Origin: Candidatus Sphingomonas phytovorans
GTDB lineage: Bacteria > Pseudomonadota > Alphaproteobacteria > Sphingomonadales > Sphingomonadaceae
Reading direction: 5' to 3'
Assembly: GCA_029202385.1 (NCBI GenBank)
Contig: CP119314.1
Coordinates: 1,862,501 to 1,926,500 of the forward strand
Length of the DNA stretch: 64,000 nucleotides
Below, piece after piece: positions 1 to 8,380 of the stretch; position 1 is the stretch's first letter, and each line of letters starts with the position of its first letter. The translations under genes and the position numbers were made by a program. The notes beneath the pieces were generated by a model. It was not told where the DNA came from, did no database searches, and saw only the letters and a list, made by a program, of their open reading frames with translations.

Positions 1-191
1 CAGACAAGCAGCCGGAGAGCAAGCGGGACGGTGGATGCCGGAATAGATCCGGCAGACGAAAATGGGCGATACCTCCCAAGACGGGCAAAGCTTGCCTCAC
101 ACCCCTTGTTCCCCTATAGGCGCGCGCTTCCGGTCAGGGTCATCCCTGGAGGCCTGCCCGGAGATTTGAACCAAGCATATCGGAGACTGCA

Positions 192-884
192 ATGAGCGAA
201 CAGCTTACGCTCGCAGCCGAGACGCGTGGACAGGTTGGCAAGGGAGCCTCCCGTTCGCTTCGTCGTGAAGGCCGCGTACCCGCCGTGATCTACGGCAACA
301 AGCAAGACCCCGCCTCGATCCATATCGAGGAAAAGGCGCTGATGCGCGCCCTGATGACGGGTCATTTCATGAATTCCGTCGTGATGATCGAAATCGACGG
401 CAAGGCCGTGCGCACCCTGCCCAAGGATGTTGCGTTCGACGTCGTCACCGATCGTCCCGTCCATGCCGATTTCCTGCGCATCTCCGAGCATGCGACCGTG
501 CACGTCAACGTGCCGGTGGTGTTCACCGATGAAGAGCTGTCCAAGGGCATCAAGCGCGGCGGCGTGCTCAACATCGTCCGCCACGAGCTCGAGCTGATCT
601 GCGACGCGGCCGAGATCCCCGACGAGATCAGCATCTCGCTCAAGGGCACCGACGTGGGCGATTCGATCCACATCTCGAACGTGAAGCTGCCCAAGGGCGT
701 CACGTCGGCGATCGACGATCGCGACTTCACCATCGCCACGCTGGTCGCCCCGTCGGCGCTCAAGTCCGAAGCGATCGAGCAGGCAGCCGAAGAGGCAGCC
801 GAAGCCGAGGCAGCATCTGAAGAGCATGCCGCCGAAGTCGAGGCTGCTGCCGAAGCCGCCGAAGGCGAAGCCTCGGAAGGCTGA
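192..884 (+). CDS. rplY: 50S ribosomal protein L25/general stress protein Ctc
   Basis: The 230-residue product is a CTC-type bL25 that binds 5S rRNA in the large ribosomal subunit. The N-terminal 5S-binding domain (about residues 1-95) contains the typical [20 protein letters not shown] stretch, and the TL5/CTC beta domain spans about 100-190. The tail from about 195 to 230 is a low-complexity Ala/Glu run, a common acidic extension in alphaproteobacterial CTC proteins. A GGAGA sequence sits just before the ATG. The gene is followed by a palindromic repeat and then pth, the usual neighbour of this gene. The upstream 191 bases hold no supported gene. Confidence 0.95.
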   Translation: MSEQLTLAAETRGQVGKGASRSLRREGRVPAVIYGNKQDPASIHIEEKALMRALMTGHFMNSVVMIEIDGKAVRTLPKDVAFDVVTDRPVHADFLRISEHATVHVNVPVVFTDEELSKGIKRGGVLNIVRHELELICDAAEIPDEISISLKGTDVGDSIHISNVKLPKGVTSAIDDRDFTIATLVAPSALKSEAIEQAAEEAAEAEAASEEHAAEVEAAAEAAEGEASEG

Positions 885-893
885 ATATAAAAC

Positions 894-990
894 GCCCCTC
901 CCCTTCAGGGGAGGGGTTGGGGTGGGGCAGTACCGGGCGACGTCGTTTGCGACTCCCCCACCCCCTGCCCCTCTCCTGAAGGGGAGGGGT
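894..990. repeat. C/G-rich palindromic intergenic repeat
   Basis: About 97 bases between rplY and pth form nested inverted repeats. The outer pieces, CCCCTCCCCTTCAGGGG near 895 and CTGAAGGGGAGGGG near 976, are each hairpins and also pair with each other. The inner arms are GGGGTGGGGCAG and CTCCCCCACCCC. It could act as a folded mRNA spacer between the two genes. It looks like a dispersed repeat of the kind seen between genes in sphingomonads, but the copy number cannot be judged here. Confidence 0.7.
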
Positions 991-999
991 GATTTCTAA

Positions 1000-1575
1000 A
1001 TGCAGATCTGGGTCGGCCTCGGTAATCCCGGCGCGCAATATGCGCTCCAACGGCACAATGTCGGCTTCATGATCGCCGACACGATTGCCGACCTGCATGA
1101 TTTCGGCCCGGTGAAGAAGGCATTCCAGGGCTGGACCCAGGAAGGCCGGATCGGCCCCGAGAAGATCCTGCTGCTCAAGCCGGCGACCTTCATGAACGAG
1201 AGCGGCCGCTCGATCGGCGAGGCGATGCGCTTCTACAAGCTCGATGTCGGCGACGTGACCGTCTTCCATGACGAGCTCGATCTCGCGCCGTTCAAGGTGA
1301 AGGTGAAGACCGGCGGCGGCACCGCCGGGCATAACGGCCTGCGCTCGACCGAGGCGCATATCGGCAACGCATTCCGCCGGGTGCGGATCGGCATCGGTCA
1401 TCCCGGGCACAAGGACAAGGTCAGCCCCTATGTGCTGGGCAACTACGCCAAGGCGGAGATGGACCCGCTGGCCGACCTGCTCGGCGCGGTGGCGGCCGAG
1501 GCGAAGTGGCTCGCCGAGGGCAATGACGCCCGTTTCATGAGCGATGTCGCGCTGCGGCTGGGAGATTCGAAATGA
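1000..1575 (+). CDS. pth: Peptidyl-tRNA hydrolase
   Basis: A 191-residue enzyme that releases peptides from prematurely dropped peptidyl-tRNA in the cytoplasm. The N-terminus carries the family motif VGLGNPGAQYALQRHNVGF, with Asn9 and the catalytic His19. The substrate-binding motif FHDELDL follows at about residue 88 and GGGTAGHNGLRS at about 105. Length and architecture are those of bacterial Pth. It lies downstream of rplY, and its stop overlaps the next start by 4 bases (ATGA), so the oxygenase-like gene is probably co-translated. Confidence 0.96.
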   Translation: MQIWVGLGNPGAQYALQRHNVGFMIADTIADLHDFGPVKKAFQGWTQEGRIGPEKILLLKPATFMNESGRSIGEAMRFYKLDVGDVTVFHDELDLAPFKVKVKTGGGTAGHNGLRSTEAHIGNAFRRVRIGIGHPGHKDKVSPYVLGNYAKAEMDPLADLLGAVAAEAKWLAEGNDARFMSDVALRLGDSK

Positions 1576-2174
1576 CGGTGCGCAGCCTGTTCGCGACTCG
1601 GCTTTACGAAGGCGCGCTGAACGATGCCGATTTCGTGGCGGAGCTCGACCATGCCTGCCGCGTGCTGGCCGAGGACGACCGTGCCGGGCGGCACTGGTCT
1701 AGGGCGAACGGGTATCGCGGCTATACCAGCTACGCGTCGCTCGACGATTTGCCGCAGCGTGATCCGACCTTCGGCGAGCTGGCGAAGCGGCTCAACAAGC
1801 ATGTCGCCGCGTTCGCGGCCGAATGCGCGTTCGATCTGGGCGGGCGCAAGCTGAAGCTCGACAGCTTCTGGGTGAACGTGCTGAAGCCGGGCGGCACCCA
1901 TTCGGGCCATATCCATCCGCACAGCGTGGTGTCGGGGACGGTGTATGTGGCGGTGCCGCCGGGCGCCGGGGCGCTCAAGCTGGAGGATCCACGCCTGCCG
2001 CTGATGATGGCCGCCCCTACCCGGCTGGACGACGCGCCGGAAGATCTGCGCAGCTTCGTCTATGTCGAGCCCCAGGCAGGCACCGTGCTTCTATGGGAAA
2101 GCTGGCTGCGCCATGAGGTCCCGGCGGGCACCGCGAAGGACGAACGCATCAGCATCAGCTTCAACTATAGATGA
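1572..2174 (+). CDS. TIGR02466-type 2OG-Fe(II) oxygenase-like protein
   Basis: A 200-residue protein resembling the putative 2-oxoglutarate/Fe(II) oxygenase family TIGR02466. It has a cluster of histidines at 110, 113, 115 and 117 (GTHSGHIHPHS), followed by a strand-rich SGTVYV segment. It ends with WLRHEVPAGT (His181) and an Arg-containing RISISF strand, which fits a double-stranded beta-helix metal and cosubstrate site. The substrate is unknown. The start overlaps the pth stop (ATGA), implying coupled translation. The metal ligands are inferred from spacing rather than aligned. Confidence 0.8.
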   Translation: MTVRSLFATRLYEGALNDADFVAELDHACRVLAEDDRAGRHWSRANGYRGYTSYASLDDLPQRDPTFGELAKRLNKHVAAFAAECAFDLGGRKLKLDSFWVNVLKPGGTHSGHIHPHSVVSGTVYVAVPPGAGALKLEDPRLPLMMAAPTRLDDAPEDLRSFVYVEPQAGTVLLWESWLRHEVPAGTAKDERISISFNYR

Positions 2175-2280
2175 TCCTGGCGCTGACGCTGGCATTGGCT
2201 CGGCGAAACGCCTATCTGGCCGCGCAATCATGAGCGACCCCGCAAGGGCAATGGTCGCGACAATCTGACAAGGAACGAAG

Positions 2281-3381
2281 ATGGGTTTCCGTTGTGGTAT
2301 CGTGGGCTTGCCCAATGTCGGCAAGTCGACGCTGTTCAACGCGCTGACGGAGACGGCGGCGGCGCAGGCGGCGAACTATCCGTTCTGCACGATCGAGCCG
2401 AACGTCGGCAACGTCGCGGTGCCCGACAAGCGCCTCGATCAGCTCGCGGCGATCGCCGGATCGGCCAAGATCATCGAGACTCAGCTCGGCTTTGTCGACA
2501 TCGCCGGTCTCGTACGCGGCGCGTCCAAGGGCGAAGGCCTGGGCAACCAGTTTCTCGGCAATATCCGCGAGGTGGACGCCGTCGTCCATGTGCTGCGCTG
2601 CTTCGAGAATGGCGACGTGACTCATGTCGAGGGCAAGGTCGATCCGATCGCCGATGCGGAGACGGTCGAGACCGAGTTGATGCTGTCCGACCTGGAGAGC
2701 CTCGAAAAGCGCGTGCCCAACTATATCAAGAAGGGCCAGCAGGGCGACAAGGAAGCGAAGATCGCCGCCTCGGTGCTCGGCCAGGCGCTCGAGCTGCTTC
2801 GCGAGGGCAAGCCGGCGCGGCTGACCGTGCCGAAGGATGAGGAAGAAGCGCGCGTGTTCGCCCAGGCGCAGCTGCTGACGTCAAAGCCCGTCCTCTATGT
2901 CTGCAATGTCGACGAGGGCGATGCGGCGCACGGCAACGCCCTGTCGGCCAGGGTGTTCGAAAAGGCCAGGGCAGAGGGTGCCGAGGCAGTGGTCGTCTCC
3001 GCCGCGATCGAGGCCGAGATCGCCACCATGGCGCCGGACGAGCGCGGCGAGTTCCTGTCGGAGCTGGGGCTTGAGGAAACCGGCCTCGCCCGCGTGATCA
3101 CCGCCGGCTACAAGCTGCTCCACCTCCTCACCTTCTTCACCGTGGGTCCCAAGGAAGCGCGCGCCTGGACGGTCCATGTCGGCGCCAAGGCACCGCAGGC
3201 GGCAGGCGAGATCCACACCGATTTCGAACGCGGCTTCATCCGCGCCGAGACGATCGCGTTCGACGATTATGTCGCGTTCAAGGGCGAGGCCGGCGCGCGC
3301 GACGCGGGCAAGCTGCGCGCCGAGGGTAAGGAATATGTCGTCCAGGATGGCGACGTGATGCTGTTCCGCTTCAACGTGTGA
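2281..3381 (+). CDS. ychF: Redox-regulated ATPase/GTPase YchF
   Basis: A 366-residue Obg-family P-loop protein that binds the ribosome and preferentially hydrolyses ATP. The G1 loop GLPNVGKST (residues 9-17), the G2/G3 region with [22 protein letters not shown], a coiled-coil insertion (about 130-200) and the C-terminal TGS domain with [21 protein letters not shown] are all present. Length matches the family. The gene is on its own, with a 106-base gap on each side. A GGAACGAAG sequence precedes the ATG. Assignment is secure. Confidence 0.97.
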   Translation: MGFRCGIVGLPNVGKSTLFNALTETAAAQAANYPFCTIEPNVGNVAVPDKRLDQLAAIAGSAKIIETQLGFVDIAGLVRGASKGEGLGNQFLGNIREVDAVVHVLRCFENGDVTHVEGKVDPIADAETVETELMLSDLESLEKRVPNYIKKGQQGDKEAKIAASVLGQALELLREGKPARLTVPKDEEEARVFAQAQLLTSKPVLYVCNVDEGDAAHGNALSARVFEKARAEGAEAVVVSAAIEAEIATMAPDERGEFLSELGLEETGLARVITAGYKLLHLLTFFTVGPKEARAWTVHVGAKAPQAAGEIHTDFERGFIRAETIAFDDYVAFKGEAGARDAGKLRAEGKEYVVQDGDVMLFRFNV

Positions 3382-3487
3382 CGGCGCGAGCCGGACGGGC
3401 GGCCCAATCGCGCTCGCCGGCCAGTTACCTGCTGTTCCCCGGACGCTCACTCGGGCAATAGGCGGCGAATCCCGATGGAGTCGCCCG

Positions 3488-4771
3488 ATGGCCAGCATTC
3501 GCCTGCTTCTTGCCGCCCTGCTTGCCGTCGGCGCGTCAGCCTGCGCCGCGGTCCCGCCCCCCGCACCCCTCGCCCAGGCGCCGGTCGAGGCTCGCGCACC
3601 TGTCACCATCCTCGTCTCGATCGACGGCTTCCGCCCCGATTATCTCGATCGGGGCGTGACCCCGAACCTGACCGCGCTTGCCTCGACCGGCGTCAGGGCT
3701 GCGATGCGCCCTTCCTTCCCGTCCAAGACCTTCCCCAATCATTGGACGCTCGTGACCGGCCTCCGGCCCGATCGCACCGGCATCGTCGCCAACAAGATGG
3801 AGGACAGCCAACGGCCGGGCGAGGTCTTCGATATGCAGACCGACGACCCTTTCTGGTGGAGCGAGGCCGAACCCGTCTGGGTAACCGCTGAAAAGGCCGG
3901 CATCCGCACCGCGACGATGTTCTGGCCGGGATCGAACGTCGCGGTCGGCGGCACCCGCGCAAAGGAATGGCCCAACGACATCACCGGCGGCACGCGGCCC
4001 GAGGACTGGCAGCAATTCAACATCCAGGTGGACAACACCCAGCGGGTCAACGCCGTGCTGGACTGGCTCCGTCGCCCGGCATCCATCCGCCCGCAATTCG
4101 TCACCCTCTATTTCGATACGGTCGATACCGCCGGTCATCATTTCGGCCCCGGTGATGCGCGAACGACGGCGGCGGTCGGCGAAGTCGATGCGGCGATCGG
4201 CCTTTTGGTCCGGGGGCTTGCCGGGATGGGCCAGGCGGCCAATCTGGTGATCGTCGCCGATCACGGCATGGCGGAGACAAGCCAGGACCGAACCATCCCG
4301 ATCGACCGGATCGCCAACCCCGCGGACTATCGCGTGGTCGAGGCGACGACCTATGTCTCGCTTGCCGCCGTGCCCGGCCATGAGGCAGCGCTCGAGGCGT
4401 CGCTGCTCAAGCCGCACGATCACCTCACCTGCTGGCGCAAGGCCGACATTCCGGCGCGGTTTCATTATGGGGCCAACCCGCGTGTCCCGCCTTATCTCTG
4501 CCTGGCCGATACCGGCTGGGTGGTGGTGAAGTCCGCGTCCGCCAGGATGAGCGACCGCGGCAATCACGGCTATGACAATATGGCGCCGGAAATGGCTGCC
4601 CTGTTCATCGCCAGCGGTCCGGCGATCCGTGCCGCCGGCACCCTGCCGAGCTTCGACAATGTCGATGTCGCGCCCCTGGTGCGCGACCTGATCGGCCTCC
4701 CCCGGGCAACCGGACTGGACGGCGACGACGCGCCGTTCCAAGGAATATTGATCGGCAATCGAGGCAAGTGA
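3488..4771 (+). CDS. Ectonucleotide pyrophosphatase/phosphodiesterase-family lipoprotein
   Basis: A 427-residue alkaline-phosphatase-superfamily enzyme of the NPP type, expected to cleave phosphodiester or pyrophosphate bonds outside the cytoplasm. A signal peptide ends in a lipobox (GASAC, Cys19), so it is probably a lipoprotein. Metal ligands and nucleophile are recognisable: SIDGFRPDY (Asp46), FPSKTFPNH with nucleophile Thr81, DTVDTAGHHFGP, VADHGMAE, and NHGYDN near the end. The substrate is not known. The stop overlaps a possible GTG start of the MaoC gene, so the two are likely co-transcribed. Confidence 0.9.
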   Translation: MASIRLLLAALLAVGASACAAVPPPAPLAQAPVEARAPVTILVSIDGFRPDYLDRGVTPNLTALASTGVRAAMRPSFPSKTFPNHWTLVTGLRPDRTGIVANKMEDSQRPGEVFDMQTDDPFWWSEAEPVWVTAEKAGIRTATMFWPGSNVAVGGTRAKEWPNDITGGTRPEDWQQFNIQVDNTQRVNAVLDWLRRPASIRPQFVTLYFDTVDTAGHHFGPGDARTTAAVGEVDAAIGLLVRGLAGMGQAANLVIVADHGMAETSQDRTIPIDRIANPADYRVVEATTYVSLAAVPGHEAALEASLLKPHDHLTCWRKADIPARFHYGANPRVPPYLCLADTGWVVVKSASARMSDRGNHGYDNMAPEMAALFIASGPAIRAAGTLPSFDNVDVAPLVRDLIGLPRATGLDGDDAPFQGILIGNRGK

Positions 4772-4773
4772 CG

Positions 4774-5223
4774 ATGCAGTATTTCGAGGATATCGTGGTG
4801 GGGACGAAGGGCAGCTTCGGCCGTTATGAGGTCACCCGCGAAGAGGTGATCGAGTTCGCGTCGAAATATGATCCGCAGCCGTTCCATTTGTCGGACGAGG
4901 CAGCGGCGACCACGCATTTCGGCCGGCTATCCGCCAGCGGCTGGCAAACCTGCGCGATGACCATGTCGATGGTCGTGGAGAATCTGAAGGCGAACCGTCA
5001 GGCCGGCCTTGGATCGCCCGGTGTCGACGAGCTGCGCTGGCTCAAGCCGGTCTATCCCGGCGACGTGCTTCGGTGCGAGACCGAGATCCTCGACAAGCGC
5101 GCCTCGCAAAGCCGGCCGGAGATGGGCAGCTATCGAAGCAGGATGACCGTCATCAACCAGGACGACGTCCCGGTGATGACTTTCACCTCGATCGGGCTGA
5201 TCAGGACCCGTCCCGCCGATTGA
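4774..5223 (+). CDS. MaoC-like (R)-specific enoyl-CoA hydratase
   Basis: A 149-residue single-hotdog MaoC protein. It begins MQYFEDIVVG, the family N-terminus, and has the hydratase-2 signature around YDPQPFHLSDEAA with Asp and His in the catalytic positions. HFGRLSASGWQTCAM and the strand RCETEILDKRASQSRPEMG follow. It probably hydrates a trans-2-enoyl-CoA. A GTG at 4768 overlapping the previous stop is also possible. The ATG at 4774 was preferred because GAGG lies 9 bases before it. Confidence 0.88.
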   Translation: MQYFEDIVVGTKGSFGRYEVTREEVIEFASKYDPQPFHLSDEAAATTHFGRLSASGWQTCAMTMSMVVENLKANRQAGLGSPGVDELRWLKPVYPGDVLRCETEILDKRASQSRPEMGSYRSRMTVINQDDVPVMTFTSIGLIRTRPAD

Positions 5224-5245
5224 GGCGGGACGGTCCGCCGCTATA

Positions 5246-5608
5246 TCAGCGGCGTCGTCCACCGCCGCGATGCTGGCCGCGATTCACGCCATAGTCGCGC
5301 CAGACGGGCCGGATGTCGCGGTGGTCACGATGCCAGTTCTGCGATCGGCCCTGCCAATAGCCGCGCTGACCGTCGTTCCAGCGATGACGGCGGTTGTAGC
5401 GATCATAGACGTAATAGCCGGTGCCCGGATAATAATAGTCGCCATACCAGCCCCAATAGGGATCGGCTCGGTAGCCGCCATAATAGGGATCCCAGTCGCT
5501 ATAGCCGGCGGAGATTCCGCCATAGCCATAGCCGTCGGTCGCGCAGCCGGAGAGACCGAACCCGGCGGCAAGCGCGAGACCTGCAACGGAAAGCTTGAAG
5601 GGTGACAT
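5246..5608 (-). CDS. Tyr/Gly/Trp-rich small lipoprotein
   Basis: A 120-residue exported protein of unknown function. The N-terminus MSPFKLSVAGLALAAGFGLSGCATDG is a lipoprotein signal peptide, with the Cys about 22 residues in. The mature part is unusually rich in Tyr, Gly, Trp, Asp and Arg (for example GYSDWDPYYGGYRADPYW) and ends in a basic GQHRGGGRRR tail. The start at 5608 is set by a GGGAG ribosome site 8 bases upstream. Longer in-frame starts lack one. Such compositions occur in envelope-associated proteins. It is convergent with the MaoC gene. Confidence 0.75.
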   Translation of the reverse strand: MSPFKLSVAGLALAAGFGLSGCATDGYGYGGISAGYSDWDPYYGGYRADPYWGWYGDYYYPGTGYYVYDRYNRRHRWNDGQRGYWQGRSQNWHRDHRDIRPVWRDYGVNRGQHRGGGRRR

Positions 5609-5757
5609 TGACGCAACTCCCATGATGGGAGCGCCGATGTGGTGCGGCAGCGGCGCTTCGAAGCGGCGCTTCGATGCGTCATCAACGGAAAAAGGACGCG
5701 ACGGTTCCGGCGAACGCCTCCTTTGCGCCAAACCAGACCGGGTCGACATGTCCAGCG

Positions 5758-6261
5758 CTACGCCTCGCCCCCATCCGGCACCTCCCGTACGACGACGGCA
5801 CCGGTCCGGGGATCAGCGACGATGTCGTCCGCATAGGATGTACGCGCCACCATCTTCCCCTCGAGGTCCGACCACTCCCGTTCGAGATGGTCGCGTTCGA
5901 GCACATTGTAGAGCGCAATCTGCGCGCGCTTCTGCTCCGCCTCGGCCGCCTTCACCAACTGGGTCCAGCGATGTTGCGCGATCTGGTTGCCCTCGCGCGC
6001 CGCTGTCGCCATCGCGCGCAACACCGCCTCATGCGTCGACAGTTCGAGTGCTACGCCATCCTCCTCGACCGTCACGCGGCGATAGGCTTCGGCCAGGATC
6101 ATCTGCCGGCCAGGTTCGGTCGATCCTGGCAGCCGATCCCCCAGCGCCCCGGTCGCGCGCGGCCTTCCCGCGGGATTACCGGACTGTCCCTTGCGGAATC
6201 GATGCTCGACCGGCGGATTGCCATATCCGGTCGCCCTTGATTCAAGCTTGCCCTTTGCCAT
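5758..6261 (-). CDS. DUF5681 domain-containing protein
   Basis: A 167-residue protein with the diagnostic DUF5681 sequence HRFRKGQSGNPAGRP at residues 20-34. Helical segments typical of the family follow (HEAVLRAMATAAREGNQIAQHRWTQLVKAAEAEQKR). DUF5681 proteins are often found in prophages or beside small terminase genes, but their role is not established. The start at 6261 has a strong GGAAGGAG site. The gene diverges from a terminase-small-subunit-like remnant across a repeat cluster, which supports a phage-derived origin for this patch. Confidence 0.82.
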   Translation of the reverse strand: MAKGKLESRATGYGNPPVEHRFRKGQSGNPAGRPRATGALGDRLPGSTEPGRQMILAEAYRRVTVEEDGVALELSTHEAVLRAMATAAREGNQIAQHRWTQLVKAAEAEQKRAQIALYNVLERDHLEREWSDLEGKMVARTSYADDIVADPRTGAVVVREVPDGGEA

Positions 6262-6352
6262 GCGACGACTCCTTCCATGATGATGGTCGCTCCGCACAAA
6301 CCCGATTCCGCCGCATGGTTGAATCAAGCCGTGATCCTGCCGGACTCGGGAT

Positions 6353-6540
6353 TTCCCTGTTCCGGTCGTCCCGTTCCCTGTTCGGGTTCGACGAATTCCC
6401 TGTTCCACCGGAACAGGGAATCTGCACGCAGCGCATTGGTTTCAGGACATAATTCGGTATCGGACAGGGCCCCGCGGACGGGTGAAAAGCCCGAATTCCC
6501 TGTTATTTTCCCTGTTACCAAAGCCGGAACAGGGAATTCC
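6353..6540. repeat. Cluster of TTCCCTGTT / AACAGGGAA repeats
   Basis: Seven copies of the word TTCCCTGTTM occur in 188 bases. Five are direct (6353, 6374, 6396, 6496 and 6508) and two are inverted (6411-6420 and 6527-6536). The copies at 6396 and 6411 make a perfect 11-bp stem with a 3-base loop. The AATTCCCTGTT at 6494 can pair with the AACAGGGAATT at 6528. The cluster fills the space between the DUF5681 gene and the terminase-like remnant, and its last copy lies where that gene's start should be. Confidence 0.85.
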
Positions 6541-6939
6541 CCGGGACGCGGGGCGGCGCGGGAACCTGCCTACCGGCCGGCATATGCCCGGCAGGCGCGC
6601 AAGCTTTGCATGCTCGGCGCTGACGAGGCCGGTATCGCCGATTTTTTCGAGGTGGGAATCGAAACCTGCGAGGCGTGGCGCCGGCGATACCCCGATTTCG
6701 CCGCCGGCATCGCTGCCGGCCGGCGCGCTGCCGACGACCGGGTCGAAGGCTCGCTCTATCAGCGCGCGATCGGTTTCGAACGGAAAAGGAGCAGGACGAT
6801 CGTCCCTGCCCATGCCGAGGAGCCGATCGTCATGGTCTGGCGTGAGCGGATTCCGGCGAATGTGACTGCTGCCCTCACCTGGCTCGCAATCCGTCGTCCG
6901 GAAACCTGGGGTAAGGCGATGCCCGCAAGGGCTCGCAGA
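6541..6939 (+). pseudogene. Terminase small subunit-like remnant (no start, no stop)
   Basis: Between about 6562 and 6918 one frame encodes YRPAYARQARKLCMLGADEAGI, then ADFFEVGIETCEAWRRRYPDF, AAGRRAADDRVEGSLYQRA and finally TAALTWLAIRRPETWGKA. That is the layout of small-terminase/HTH phage proteins: a helix-turn-helix, a central helix pair and a final WL.NRRPE.W motif. No plausible start codon is found, because the upstream frame runs into the TTCCCTGTT repeats. No stop occurs before the frame enters antisense apt. I read this as a decayed gene cut at both ends. An alternative is a short live gene with an unusual start. Confidence 0.6.
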
Positions 6940-7512
6940 TCAATGCCCGTCGAACGCCACCAGCGAGCGAACGTCGATGTCGTCCGCGCGAAGCGCATCG
7001 GCGCCTCCGAGTTCGGGCAGGTCGACCACGAAAGCGGCCTGGGTCACGATCGCTCCCGCCTTCCGCAACAGCCGCACGGCCGCCCGCGCGGTACCGCCCG
7101 TCGCGATCAGGTCGTCGACCAGCAGGACGGTCGAGCCCGGCGTACAGGCATCGGCATGAATCGCGATCCGGTCGGTACCGTATTCGAGCGCATAATCCTC
7201 GGCGATCGTCGCACCGGGCAGCTTGCCGTCCTTGCGGATCAGCAACACGCCCGCGTTCAGCGGAATCGCAAGCGCCGCGGCGAAAAGGAAGCCGCGGGCC
7301 TCGATGCCGGCGACCAGATCGACCTTGCCGCCCACCGAGGCCGCCATGCGGTCGATGCTCAGGGCGAAGCCCCGTGCATCGAGCAGCAAGGTGGTGATGT
7401 CCCGGAACATGATCCCCGGCTTCGGAAAGTCGGGGATCGTCCGGATCAGAGCCCTGAGATCGTCATTGGCCCGATCGTCATTGGCTCCAACGTCACCGGC
7501 GCCGGGCGCCAT
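6940..7512 (-). CDS. apt: Adenine phosphoribosyltransferase
   Basis: A 190-residue purine-salvage enzyme converting adenine and PRPP to AMP. Family motifs are IPDFPKPGIMFRDITTLL near the N-terminus, the GIEARGFLFAAALA segment and the PRPP-binding loop VLLVDDLIATGGTARAA. The start chosen (7512) lies 4 bases past the cytochrome c1 stop. Longer frames starting within petC would only add poorly conserved residues. It is the last gene of the petABC-apt run, so it is probably translated from the bc1 transcript. Confidence 0.93.
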   Translation of the reverse strand: MAPGAGDVGANDDRANDDLRALIRTIPDFPKPGIMFRDITTLLLDARGFALSIDRMAASVGGKVDLVAGIEARGFLFAAALAIPLNAGVLLIRKDGKLPGATIAEDYALEYGTDRIAIHADACTPGSTVLLVDDLIATGGTARAAVRLLRKAGAIVTQAAFVVDLPELGGADALRADDIDVRSLVAFDGH

Positions 7513-7516
7513 TGTC

Positions 7517-8365
7517 TCAGTGCTTAATGTCGCGCCAGACATTCTGATACGCTCCCCAGGCAAGGAAGCAGAAGATCAGCAGGAAGATCACCACGGCGAA
7601 ACCAGCGGAGTGACGCGCCGTGAGATTGGGTTCGGCGGTCCACACGAGGAATGCGGAGACATCCTTCGCCATCTGGTCGACGGTCGGCTTGGTGCCATCG
7701 AGATACTGCACCTGGCCTTCGCTGGTCAGCGGCGGCGGCATCGCGATGTTCATCGTCGCGAAATAGGGGTTCGCGTGCAGGCCCTCGGGCGTCTTCACGT
7801 CCGGGAATTCCTTGATCATCTCGGCCGACTGAGCCTGGTAGCCGGTCAGGAGCGAGTAGATATAGGCCGGGCCGTCATGACGCGCCTTGGTCATCAGCGA
7901 GAGATCAGGCGGAACCGCGTTGTTGTTGGCGGCGCGCGCTGCGATATCGTTCGCGAAGGGCGACGGGAAACGATCCGACGGGATGTTCTTGCGGGTCGCG
8001 GGCTCGCCGGTATCCGGATTGATCGATGGCTGCTCGATGACCCACTGGTTGGCGATCGCCTTCACCTGGGCATCGTTATAGCCGATCTGCTTCAGATCGC
8101 GGAACGAGACCTGGTGCAGCGAATGGCATGCCGCGCAGACTTCCTTGAACACCTGGAAGCCACGCTGCAGCTGCCGGGTGTTCTTCAGATTGCCGAACCA
8201 GCCATTGGAGTCGAGTTCGAGCTCCTTCGGATGCTTGTGCCACTCCGTCGTCTCGATCGACGCAGGCGCCGGATCGGTGATCTGGCTCTGGACAGTCCAG
8301 AAGAGAGCCCAGGCGAGTACGGCGACGAACCCGGCGCCGACCAGCATTGCGAGATTGCGGACCAT
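7517..8365 (-). CDS. petC: Cytochrome c1 of the bc1 complex
   Basis: A 282-residue membrane-anchored c-type cytochrome that passes electrons from the Rieske protein to cytochrome c. An N-terminal signal/anchor helix (about 5-25) is followed by the haem-binding CAACH motif (Cys77, Cys80, His81). The conserved region PDLSLMTKARHDGPAYIYSLLTGY comes next. An axial Met lies in MNIAMPPPL, and a C-terminal transmembrane helix sits at about 250-272. It is the third gene of petA-petB-petC, 15 bases after petB. Confidence 0.96.
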   Translation of the reverse strand: MVRNLAMLVGAGFVAVLAWALFWTVQSQITDPAPASIETTEWHKHPKELELDSNGWFGNLKNTRQLQRGFQVFKEVCAACHSLHQVSFRDLKQIGYNDAQVKAIANQWVIEQPSINPDTGEPATRKNIPSDRFPSPFANDIAARAANNNAVPPDLSLMTKARHDGPAYIYSLLTGYQAQSAEMIKEFPDVKTPEGLHANPYFATMNIAMPPPLTSEGQVQYLDGTKPTVDQMAKDVSAFLVWTAEPNLTARHSAGFAVVIFLLIFCFLAWGAYQNVWRDIKH

Positions 8366-8380
8366 TGTACCTATTGCCCC

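Noticed and set aside
1..191. A possible gene at the left edge
   Set aside because: No frame with a plausible start or family sequence is seen; only the rplY leader is supported.
2171..2233. A 20-codon hydrophobic ORF (ATG overlapping the oxygenase-like stop by ATGA) between that gene and ychF
   Set aside because: It has no ribosome site other than the coupling and no recognisable conservation, and it is too short to tell from chance.
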